From Lactobacillus sp. W8174 (lineage in GTDB: Bacteria > Bacillota > Bacilli > Lactobacillales > Lactobacillaceae), in assembly GCF_016100975.1 (NCBI RefSeq), contig NZ_JACFRN010000005.1, positions 148,974 through 212,973 of the forward strand: a stretch of DNA of 64,000 nt. The letters run 5' to 3'. Below the pieces are notes generated by a model. That model saw only the letters and a list, made by a program, of their open reading frames with translations. It had not been told where the DNA came from and made no database searches. Both the position numbers and the translations under genes were made by a program. Shown here one piece after another: positions 16,351-23,789 of the stretch. The stretch's first letter is position 1; each line of letters starts with the position of its first letter.

Positions 16351-17970
16351 TTATTTAATTGAAGCATATTTGAAGAAGAATGGTACACCTGCAATATGCA
16401 TCGGTAAATCTTTAATATTAGATCTTTCCAAAACTGGTGCGCCAATTTGATAAAGTGGTGGGCAAGAGGCACTGTCAATTAGGATATTATTTGCCTTGAG
16501 AAGCAATTTGTATCTCTTAGCTTGATCAGTTGTTTGATCAGATTGAGCCATTAACTTATCAAATTCTGAATTTGCCCAGCGACCGTAATTACTGTCGTTC
16601 TTAGATTGATACATACTCAAGATCGCTGTTGGATCTGCATAATCTGGTCCCCAACGAGTTAAAGTAGCGTCATAAGTAGCTTTTGACATCTTATCAGTTC
16701 TGGTCTTCTTTGCTACTTGTTGCAGTGTCACTTTCATGCCAGGAAGATGTTTTTCAACTTGTGCCTTGATATAAGCAGCTACGTTAGCATATGAAGGATC
16801 ACTGTCATCATAAAGTAAGGTAAATGACCTTAGATTAGTTGCTTTTTTGGCCTTATTCCAATACTTTTTAGCTTGAGCTGGTGAATACTCGTAAAGATTA
16901 GTAGTTGATTCATCTGCAAAATCTTTGCCTGTTGTCGGATTCTTAACCAAATCTTTCATAACCATAGAATGAGAAGGAATTGAACCATCTTTTAGGATGT
17001 GAGTTGTTATTTCTTTACGATTAATACTGCAAGAAATTGCCTTACGCAAATCAGCATTATCTAATCCCGGTTTTTTCAGATTAAACATAATGTACTGGGT
17101 AAAATTACCAACATCATTGACAAAGTTCTTATCTTTTCTATATTTAGAAACAAGCTGACCGCTTAAGTGAACATAGTCTGCACTGCCGTTTTCGAAGGCA
17201 ATTGCGGCTTTTTCTGGATCGGTAATAATATCAAGCTTAACATTCTTTATTTTGACATTTTTGGCATCCCAATACTTCGGGTTTTTAACCAACTGGATAG
17301 TATTGTCACCTAATTTCCAGCCCTTAATTTGATACGGTCCAGAATAAATTAAGTGATTAGAATCTTGTGCAAATTTCTTTCCTGCTTTTTCAAAATATTT
17401 TTGATTAACGGGGGCAAAATCACTAAATGCCAGCAATTTGTTCATGTAAGGTACAACATGATCAAGTTGCACTACTAGAGTTTTAGGACCTGCAGCTTTA
17501 ACACCTAATGACTTAACCGGCTTCTTGCCAGCAACAATGTCATTGGCATTTTTTATTCCGGCCGCACCTGGCTGGAAGTTAAAGGCTGAGGCAATCTTAG
17601 GATCTGATAACCGTCGCCAGGCAAAAACAAAATCATTAGCAGTTACTGGATCACCATTTGACCATTTAGCATTCTCACGAATTGTATATGTCTTGGTTAA
17701 TCCATGATTACTCGTTTTAACTTTAGAAGCCAATGCCAATTGGGGCTTATCGTGGGCGTCAATAGTATAAAGCCCTTCTGTTGTATTAGCAACGACAGTT
17801 GAGGAAGTGTTTTGATACGCTAAAATTGGGTCAAGAGAGTCAACCGTGGCATTTTGGACAACAGTGATTTTATCTTGATTTTTAGTACCAGAACTAGAAT
17901 TTTTCTGGCATCCTGTTATTAGCAAACCTACACATGCAATTGCAGTAGCAAACAATGCACTTTTTTTCAT
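16351..17970 (-). CDS. oppA: Oligopeptide-binding lipoprotein OppA
   Basis: About 539 residues from the ATG at 17970; an in-frame GTG three codons earlier is too close to the ribosome site. The signal peptide ends in a lipobox LLITGC (Cys about 20), so the mature protein is anchored outside the membrane. It has the SBP_bac_5 fold with TVVQNATVDSLDPILAYQNTS-like start, RENAKWSNGDPVTANDFVFAWRRL (about 95-118) and WGPDYADPTAILSMYQS near the C-terminus. It lies 15 bp after frlD (stop at 17986), so it is translated from the same mRNA as the Amadori enzymes; glycated peptides or amino acids are the inferred ligand. Confidence 0.93.
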   Translation of the reverse strand: MKKSALFATAIACVGLLITGCQKNSSSGTKNQDKITVVQNATVDSLDPILAYQNTSSTVVANTTEGLYTIDAHDKPQLALASKVKTSNHGLTKTYTIRENAKWSNGDPVTANDFVFAWRRLSDPKIASAFNFQPGAAGIKNANDIVAGKKPVKSLGVKAAGPKTLVVQLDHVVPYMNKLLAFSDFAPVNQKYFEKAGKKFAQDSNHLIYSGPYQIKGWKLGDNTIQLVKNPKYWDAKNVKIKNVKLDIITDPEKAAIAFENGSADYVHLSGQLVSKYRKDKNFVNDVGNFTQYIMFNLKKPGLDNADLRKAISCSINRKEITTHILKDGSIPSHSMVMKDLVKNPTTGKDFADESTTNLYEYSPAQAKKYWNKAKKATNLRSFTLLYDDSDPSYANVAAYIKAQVEKHLPGMKVTLQQVAKKTRTDKMSKATYDATLTRWGPDYADPTAILSMYQSKNDSNYGRWANSEFDKLMAQSDQTTDQAKRYKLLLKANNILIDSASCPPLYQIGAPVLERSNIKDLPMHIAGVPFFFKYASIK

Positions 17971-17985
17971 AATTATCACTCTTTT

Positions 17986-18801
17986 CTAAAAAGATTTCTG
18001 ATGACCAAAGCCACCAGATAGTTGGCAAGTAGCTGCAGCATTTTTACTAGCAGCTAAAGCAGCTTCTTGCAGATTGTTTTGATTTAAATAGGAAACTAGA
18101 AAGCCGGCAATAAAGCTGTCACCTGCTCCCATCGTATCGACAATCTTCACAGTTTGTGGTTCTTGATAAAGGGACTCTTGCGATGTCAACAAGAAAGCTG
18201 GCTTGGCACCGCGTGTTATAACAATGACTTCTGGTCCTAAAGTGAGATATTTTTTGGCAAAACCTTCTACCTGTTCATCAGACATCTCCGAACCAGAAAA
18301 GAAAGCGTAATCTACAAAAGGTAAAACACGTTTAAAATAACTTTCATTGCGAGAATCTGAAAAATCAAATGATACTTTGGCAATATGATGCAGTTCATCA
18401 AGATAATTTTCAATTCCTGAATCAATTCCAACGTGAGCTACATCAAATTTTTTTATTTCAGCAAAGTCTGTTGGTGTAAGCCTTAAAGATAATAAATGCA
18501 TTACTGAATTTTTAGGACCAGGGGCAAAAGTTCTATCACCATCATCTGTGAGAATAACCCGAGGCTGAGCTGTAGGTGCATAGACCTTACGACAGTTAAT
18601 AAGTTCCACTTTTTCTTCAGTTAAAGATTGCTTGATATGCTGTGCGCGATCGTCATCCCCAAACATTCCTAGGTAAGCTGATACATCAGCTCCTGCCTTT
18701 TTGGCGTCGACTGCTACATTGACACAATTTCCGCCTGGAAAAAATACCTTTTGCTTGATGTATGTGTCAGCCACATTGTCACCAACTGCAATTATTTTCA
18801 T
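17986..18801 (-). CDS. frlD: PfkB-family fructosamine kinase (FrlD-like)
   Basis: 271 residues, short for ribokinase-type PfkB enzymes and typical of FrlD. Near the N-terminus is GGNCVNVAVDAKKAGADVSYLG-like sequence (PfkB motif 1). The C-terminal signature DTMGAGD (residues 222-228) holds the catalytic Asp 228 and is followed by SFIAGFL. FrlD phosphorylates C6 of the sugar of fructosyl-lysine and related fructosamines, giving the substrate of the FrlB deglycase. frlB is directly upstream (15 bp) and oppA directly downstream, so all are one transcript. Other PfkB sugar kinases are possible; the pairing with frlB makes this the best call. Confidence 0.82.
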   Translation of the reverse strand: MKIIAVGDNVADTYIKQKVFFPGGNCVNVAVDAKKAGADVSAYLGMFGDDDRAQHIKQSLTEEKVELINCRKVYAPTAQPRVILTDDGDRTFAPGPKNSVMHLLSLRLTPTDFAEIKKFDVAHVGIDSGIENYLDELHHIAKVSFDFSDSRNESYFKRVLPFVDYAFFSGSEMSDEQVEGFAKKYLTLGPEVIVITRGAKPAFLLTSQESLYQEPQTVKIVDTMGAGDSFIAGFLVSYLNQNNLQEAALAASKNAAATCQLSGGFGHQKSF

Positions 18802-18816
18802 GAGTTGCAGCCCTTT

Positions 18817-19794
18817 TTAATAATCCAGATGTCCCATATAACGACGAACATCTAACGAGTGGCCTCTTTCATAAGCAAATCCTTCAGCTAGTTGACGGAA
18901 AGCAACTCCTGAAAGAATCTGAGAATAGTATTCTTTAAAGTCGTCGTCTACTTCATGCATATCAAAGTCAGCATCGTCAATTACATAAACTTTTTGACTG
19001 TGCTTTTTGGCAAAGTCAATTACGCGCTGATCCATTTTTCTAGTTACGCCTAATCCTTTGCAAATGATAAATGGCACATCAAAATCTGTTACTTCGAATG
19101 GACCATGGAAATACTCGGCAGAATTGATGTAACCACTATGAATCCATTGCATTTCTTGAAGCCAGCATGCTGAGAATGAATATGTTTCTCCAGTATTAAT
19201 ACCTGAGCCTACAGCATAAATTAATTTTTCACGTTTTAATTCACTAGTCCATTTCTTAGCAGTTTCGCCAAATTGCTTTCTCACCCTATCAGCCATAGTT
19301 TCTAAACTAGCCAAAGCCTGCAAGCCTTTTTCATATTTATTATCACCAGTTACAGACTTCAATAGGCTAAACAAGAAACCATATAAAACCCCATTATTTA
19401 AATCAGAAGCATCTGTTCCTTTGCCCCAGCTATAATGCAAAGTGAAATCTGAGTTCTTTTCTAAGTCAGAACCTGCCGTGTAGGTAATGCCGACTGTTAA
19501 AGCCCCTTTACTTTTGGCAAAATTAACTGCCTCATTTGTTTCTGGTGTAGTACCTGAATGAGAACAAGAAACTACTAAACTATGTTTGCCTAAATCATGA
19601 GGATTACGAGTTGTGAATTCTCGTGCAGGTAAAATTGTAGCAGGGATATCGCATTCGCGATTGAAAATATATTCAGCTGGCTGCATAAAAGCCATTGATC
19701 CTCCACAAGCTACAAAGTAAACATGATTAATGCCATCAAGCTTTTCTGTAGCGGCAAGTGCATTTTTAATTTCTTGTTGATATTCTTTTTTCAT
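18817..19794 (-). CDS. frlB: Fructosamine-6-phosphate deglycase (SIS domain, FrlB-like)
   Basis: 325 residues using the ATG at 19794, which has GAGAGG at correct spacing; the earlier ATG (19812) has none. Two SIS domains are visible: VYFVACGGSMAF and SCSHSGTTPETNE in the first, YAVGSGINTGETYS in the second. From my memory of the family, FraB of Salmonella uses Glu214 and His230; here Glu214 (LQEMQW) and His230 (EYFHGPFE) fall at exactly those numbers. The C-terminus ends DVRRYMGHLDY, typical of the group. It splits fructosamine 6-phosphates to glucose 6-phosphate and a free amine (amino acid or peptide). It is first in the frl-opp operon. Confidence 0.85.
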   Translation of the reverse strand: MKKEYQQEIKNALAATEKLDGINHVYFVACGGSMAFMQPAEYIFNRECDIPATILPAREFTTRNPHDLGKHSLVVSCSHSGTTPETNEAVNFAKSKGALTVGITYTAGSDLEKNSDFTLHYSWGKGTDASDLNNGVLYGFLFSLLKSVTGDNKYEKGLQALASLETMADRVRKQFGETAKKWTSELKREKLIYAVGSGINTGETYSFSACWLQEMQWIHSGYINSAEYFHGPFEVTDFDVPFIICKGLGVTRKMDQRVIDFAKKHSQKVYVIDDADFDMHEVDDDFKEYYSQILSGVAFRQLAEGFAYERGHSLDVRRYMGHLDY

Positions 19795-19816
19795 TTTTAA
19801 CCTCTCAATCATTCTT

Positions 19817-19865
19817 GTTATATGATGTTATATTATAAGATAATCGCTGGATTTTAATATGTCAA
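19817..19865 (-). promoter_or_regulatory. Promoter and candidate operator of the frlB-frlD-opp operon
   Basis: -35 TTGACA (19865-19860), 17-nt spacer and -10 TATCTT (19842-19837). Just downstream, GTTATAT-gat-GTTATAT (19817-19833) is a direct repeat with a 10-bp period, i.e. one helical turn, where a repressor would block initiation. The same TATAAC unit occurs twice upstream of the nearby GntR gene. Confidence 0.65.
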
Positions 19866-19964
19866 GCGTTTTCTTAAAATTAATTAAGAAAAATGATCAA
19901 TTAGTAAAAATCTGATAAAAAGTTTGTGAACTGGTATAAACCAATTGCCTATATATCAAAGCAC

Positions 19965-20002
19965 GCAAAAAAAGCACTTCACAAACTCGTGAAATGCTTT
20001 AA
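19965..20002 (-). terminator. Terminator of the polar amino acid ABC operon
   Basis: Stem AAAGCATTTCAC / GTGAAGTGCTTT with one mismatch and a 6-nt loop, then a run of seven T on the minus strand. It separates this operon from the frl operon promoter. Confidence 0.82.
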
Positions 20003-20026
20003 ATAATTATTAATAAATATCTTACT

Positions 20027-20680
20027 TTATGACAAATGTTTACCAATCACACTACCAATAATTGACAGTGTAAAACAAACTGCAAAGTACAATACAGCTA
20101 AGGCAGCAAACATCGGCAAAATATAATTTGCATTTTGACCATAAATAACTTGTGCGTGTTGCATCATTTCCGGCACAACAATGATTGTTGCCAAAGAGGT
20201 GTCCTTAATTAGAGAAACAAACTGACTGATAATCGTTGGAATCATGTTTTTATAAGCCTGAGGTAAAACGACATGCCATAAAGCCTGAACAAAGGACATG
20301 CCAGTTGATCTTGCACCTTCCATCTGACCGATAGAAACAGATTGAATACCAGAACGCACAATTTCAGCAATCATGCAGGATTCAAATACTGTCATGGCAA
20401 TAATCGCCGCCGGTATAGTTTCCGGTCTTAAGCCAAAGTTTGGCAATCCAAAATAAGTAAAGAAGATAATTAGCAACAAAGGAATGTTACGAATAATATC
20501 AATAACGAAACCTACAATTGCTGAAACATATTTAATTTTAGAATATCTGATTATTCCTAAAATGGAACCAATAATAAAACTTAAAATGACTGAAATTACG
20601 GAGATGTAAATAGTTACCCAGAGGCCCATCAACAAAAAGCGTACATTAAGCCACGAAAAGGCGTTAACCCAATTTTGCAT
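20027..20680 (-). CDS. Polar amino acid ABC transporter permease (HisM/GlnP type)
   Basis: 217 residues with about five membrane segments and the HEQRO permease motifs: GLWVTIYISVISVILSF near the start and EGARSTGMSFVQALWHVVLPQA (the EAA loop, about 135-156). It imports amino acids as a pair with the next permease. Its gene lies 16 bp after the other permease, with an AAAGGAGG ribosome site. It is last in the order ATPase-binding protein-permease-permease. Confidence 0.92.
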   Translation of the reverse strand: MQNWVNAFSWLNVRFLLMGLWVTIYISVISVILSFIIGSILGIIRYSKIKYVSAIVGFVIDIIRNIPLLLIIFFTYFGLPNFGLRPETIPAAIIAMTVFESCMIAEIVRSGIQSVSIGQMEGARSTGMSFVQALWHVVLPQAYKNMIPTIISQFVSLIKDTSLATIIVVPEMMQHAQVIYGQNANYILPMFAALAVLYFAVCFTLSIIGSVIGKHLS

Positions 20681-20696
20681 TTTCTAGTACCTCCTT

Positions 20697-21335
20697 TTAA
20701 CCTAATTTCTTTTCCAAGTGCCGCATATAATAACTAATAGGCAGAGTAACAATCAGATATAAAACACCTACAACTAAATAACTGTTAATAGTGTCAAAAG
20801 TAGTAGACGCAATTGAATTAGCTTGGTACATTAAATCAAATCCTGCCACAAAGGCTAAAACTGAAGAGTTTTTGACCAAGTTAACAAACTGATTTCCTAA
20901 AGGTGGTATTACTATCTTGAATGCTTGAGGCAAAATGATATAGCGCATTGCCTGCCAGTAGGTCATACCAGTTGATCTTGCACCTTCCATTTGACCGCCG
21001 GAAACAGACTGAATTCCTGAACGAATTGTTTCGGCAATAAAAGCAGAAGTATACAGTGTTAAGCCAATAGTCCCTGCAGTAAACCCATTGATTTTGACCA
21101 CATACATCGGAATTACTAGATAGAAAAACATAGTGATTACAAGCAAAGGAATGTTACGCATTATTTCCACATAGGTATGTCCAATTACACGCATTACTTT
21201 ACTTGGAACAACTTCCATAATTGCAAATATAGTTCCGATTATTAAACTGAAAAATAAAGCAATTACACTAGATAGTATTGTCCAGCCCAAACCAACAAAC
21301 AGCTGGCTGCTGAATTTTGAAAAAATATTAATCAT
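20697..21335 (-). CDS. Polar amino acid ABC transporter permease (HisQ/GlnP type)
   Basis: 212 residues, five membrane segments, the start GLGWTILSSVIALFFSL and the EAA loop EGARSTGMTYWQAMRYIILPQA. The start codon overlaps the stop of the binding-protein gene (ATGA), so the two are translationally coupled. The near identity of the EGARSTGM loop with the second permease shows the pair arose by duplication. Confidence 0.92.
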   Translation of the reverse strand: MINIFSKFSSQLFVGLGWTILSSVIALFFSLIIGTIFAIMEVVPSKVMRVIGHTYVEIMRNIPLLVITMFFYLVIPMYVVKINGFTAGTIGLTLYTSAFIAETIRSGIQSVSGGQMEGARSTGMTYWQAMRYIILPQAFKIVIPPLGNQFVNLVKNSSVLAFVAGFDLMYQANSIASTTFDTINSYLVVGVLYLIVTLPISYYMRHLEKKLG

Positions 21336-22147
21336 CGGCGATACAGCTCCTTATACTTAAATCCTGGAACATCGCCAAACCACTTTTTAATTAAGCGATT
21401 ATATTCACCATCATGCTGCATCTCAAGAACTGCCTTGTCTACAGCTTCAGTAAATGAGGTTTGTCCCTTATTAACCGCAACACCGTATGGTTCAACAGTA
21501 AAGGTACCGCCACGAACTTCGTAGCCCGGATTTTGCACCGCTAAACCAAATAAAATTCCGTTATCAGTAGTTAGAGCATCTCCTTGATGTGACTTCAGTG
21601 CATTCATTGCTTGGGCATAATCCTGCAATTCAATCACTTTTGCTTTAGGAGCCACCTTTTTAATGTTTTGAACTGAATTTGCGCCTACAACACCGATAAC
21701 TGTTTTACCGTTTAGATCCTTAGTACTTTTAATTGAAGAATCTTTAGGAACTAAAAGTGACTGACCCGCATCAAAGTATGACTTTGAAAAAGATATAATC
21801 TTTTTACGCTCGGGAGTGATTGACATCGTGGCTATAACGGCATCCACATTTCCGTTCTTTAAAAGCGGAATTCTGGATTGAGATGTTGTAGTAACAAACT
21901 CAGCTTTTCCTTGAGGTCCTAATATATGCTTTGTAATATGCTTTGCCATATCAACATCAAAACCCTTTTGCTGACCATCCTTAACGTCAATTAAGCCAAA
22001 AAGTTTAACATCACCTTTAACACCCCAAACAATAGTATTTGCTTGTTTGGCATTATTTAAAACGGATTGATCACTAAGACTTTTACCACAACCAGTTAAC
22101 ATCAAAATACACGCTAATAAAGGAAACAGCCAAAATTTCTTTTTCAT
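21332..22147 (-). CDS. Polar amino acid ABC transporter substrate-binding lipoprotein
   Basis: 271 residues. The signal peptide MKKKFWLFPLLACILMLTGC ends in a lipobox (Cys 20), then the SBP_bac_3 fold: IVWGVKGDVKLFGLIDVKDG, KGFDVDMAKHI, VDAVIATMSITPERKKIISFS. The Arg in TPERKK usually binds the carboxylate of the ligand, which suggests an alpha-amino acid such as Gln or Glu, or a derivative. Its place next to the frl operon makes glycated amino acids a second possibility. Confidence 0.92.
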   Translation of the reverse strand: MKKKFWLFPLLACILMLTGCGKSLSDQSVLNNAKQANTIVWGVKGDVKLFGLIDVKDGQQKGFDVDMAKHITKHILGPQGKAEFVTTTSQSRIPLLKNGNVDAVIATMSITPERKKIISFSKSYFDAGQSLLVPKDSSIKSTKDLNGKTVIGVVGANSVQNIKKVAPKAKVIELQDYAQAMNALKSHQGDALTTDNGILFGLAVQNPGYEVRGGTFTVEPYGVAVNKGQTSFTEAVDKAVLEMQHDGEYNRLIKKWFGDVPGFKYKELYRR

Positions 22148-22158
22148 AATTGGCCTCC

Positions 22159-22896
22159 TTAGTGAGAAATAATTTTACTCAAAAATTGTTGTGCCCGCTC
22201 CGTCTTAGGCTGCTTAAAGAAGCTTTCGCTATCATCATCCTCAACAATTCGACCCTGGTCCATAAAGATAACTCTATTTGCTACCTCTTTAGCAAAGCCC
22301 ATTTCGTGAGTAACAATTAATGAAGTCATACCACTTTCATTGGTAACTTTCTTCATAACTTGTAAAACATCATCAATCATTTCCGGATCAAGAGCAGAAG
22401 TTGGTTCATCGTATAAAATCAGTTTTGGTCTCATTGCCAATGTTCTGGCAATAGCAACACGCTGCTTTTGACCACCAGAAATTTGTGAAGGCATATTATG
22501 TGCCCATTTGCGTAACCCAACCATATCAAGTAAATCTAACGCCTGTTTTTTATTTTCCTCTTCAGGCATGTGGCTTACTATTCTGGGAGCCAGCATAATA
22601 TTTTCCAATACATCTTTGTTTTTGTATAAATTAAAGTGCTGGAAAACCATCCCAACATCACTTCGTAAGATGTTGAGGTTCGTCTTTGGATCTGAAAGAT
22701 CGTGACCGTTAACTACTAACTTACCTTTCTGGATTGATTCAAGTCCGTTTACGGTCCGTACCAAAGTACTCTTACCCGAACCAGATGGTCCAATCAGAAC
22801 CACCGTTTCACCTTCATCAATCTCTAAATTAATGTCGTGCAGTGCATGAAAATGGCCATAAAATTTTTGCACGTCATGGAACTCTATCATCGACAT
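22159..22896 (-). CDS. glnQ: Polar amino acid ABC transporter ATPase (GlnQ type)
   Basis: 245 residues from the ATG at 22896, chosen because AAAGGGG is 8 nt away; three earlier in-frame starts overlap or precede it. It contains Walker A (GPSGSGKST), signature (ISGGQKQR), Walker B (LILYDEPTSALDPE) and the H-loop (VTHEMGF), all in the GlnQ/HisP pattern. First gene of the operon. Confidence 0.93.
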   Translation of the reverse strand: MSMIEFHDVQKFYGHFHALHDINLEIDEGETVVLIGPSGSGKSTLVRTVNGLESIQKGKLVVNGHDLSDPKTNLNILRSDVGMVFQHFNLYKNKDVLENIMLAPRIVSHMPEEENKKQALDLLDMVGLRKWAHNMPSQISGGQKQRVAIARTLAMRPKLILYDEPTSALDPEMIDDVLQVMKKVTNESGMTSLIVTHEMGFAKEVANRVIFMDQGRIVEDDDSESFFKQPKTERAQQFLSKIISH

Positions 22897-23227
22897 TGTC
22901 ATCGCCCCTTTCATAATCAATGCATGAAATAATAAGTTGTAGAATCTATTTTACTATAACCGTTAAGAATTTTAAAAGTAATACAGTGTTTTTAATAAAA
23001 ATTTATAGAAAGATCTGCTTAATTCACATTGACTTGAAAGTCACCTAGTTAGCGTTATGACGGGAAAGTATAGTAATAAAAAGCTTTTTTGTATGTTCAT
23101 TAATAATAATTTAATGTCAAAAAATGCCAGTTATAATTAAAAATATCTGTGAAAAATATACTCTTATTTGCATTTTTTCTTCCAAAAATAGTTTGACTGG
23201 CATACACTCTAATTAAGGAGAAAACTT
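22897..23227. other. Divergent intergenic region (glnQ-like / msrC)
   Basis: 331 bp, AT-rich. The minus side holds a probable promoter for the ABC operon: -35 TTACTT (22981-22976), 17 nt, -10 TATAGT (22958-22953). The plus side has the AAGGAG ribosome site of msrC. I see no riboswitch, terminator or gene in it. Confidence 0.6.
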
Positions 23228-23677
23228 ATGGATAAAGAAAAAACTTATAAATTACTTTTAAAACAGGCTGGCAGCCTTCTTCAAGATGAACATGACTTAA
23301 TTGCCAACATGAGTAACATTAGTGCACTGCTTTTTAATGGCTTACCCGAAGTAAGTTATGCTGGATTTTATCGCTTCCAAGAGCAAGAGCTCATTTTAGG
23401 ACCATTTCAAGGGCCAGTCGCCTGCATGCGTATTCAATTAGGAAAAGGCGTATGCGGCACAGCTGCACAAACCGGTCAGATTCAAATTGTTCCCGATGTT
23501 CACAAGTTTAGTGGTCATATTGCCTGTGATGCCAATACCAATTCAGAAATCGTTCTTCCCATTATCCACGATAAAAAACTTGTCGCTGTTCTTGACCTTG
23601 ACAGCAATGACTTTGCCAGATTCGACCAAATTGATGCTCAATATTTAGCAAAAATAGCAGAACTGCTATTTAATTAA
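23228..23677 (+). CDS. msrC: Free methionine-(R)-sulfoxide reductase (GAF domain)
   Basis: 149 residues, a single GAF domain. Cys66, Cys76 and Cys100 (in ACMRIQLGKGVCGTA and GHIACDANTNSEIVLPI) show the 10- and 24-residue spacings of the catalytic cysteines of E. coli fRMsr (84, 94, 118 as I recall). It reduces the R form of free methionine sulfoxide, an oxidative-damage repair and methionine salvage step in the cytosol. The gene stands alone, divergent from an amino acid transporter, and ends in a terminator. Confidence 0.92.
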   Translation: MDKEKTYKLLLKQAGSLLQDEHDLIANMSNISALLFNGLPEVSYAGFYRFQEQELILGPFQGPVACMRIQLGKGVCGTAAQTGQIQIVPDVHKFSGHIACDANTNSEIVLPIIHDKKLVAVLDLDSNDFARFDQIDAQYLAKIAELLFN

Positions 23678-23694
23678 ATGCAAGAAATAAAATA

Positions 23695-23735
23695 AAAGAC
23701 CAGTAAATCAACTATTAGATGACTTATTGGTCTTT
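23695..23735. terminator. Bidirectional terminator between msrC and the P-type ATPase
   Basis: Stem AAAGACCAGTAA / TTATTGGTCTTT with one mismatch, serving the two convergent genes. Confidence 0.75.
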
Positions 23736-23789
23736 ATAAATTCTAAACTCTCTTAAATCTCTGACTAAAAGTTATTCCGTTAAACTTTT

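Noticed and set aside
19860..19875. cre-like AGAAAACGCTTGAC at the frl promoter
   Set aside because: Four of ten defined cre positions mismatch, so it is not convincing.
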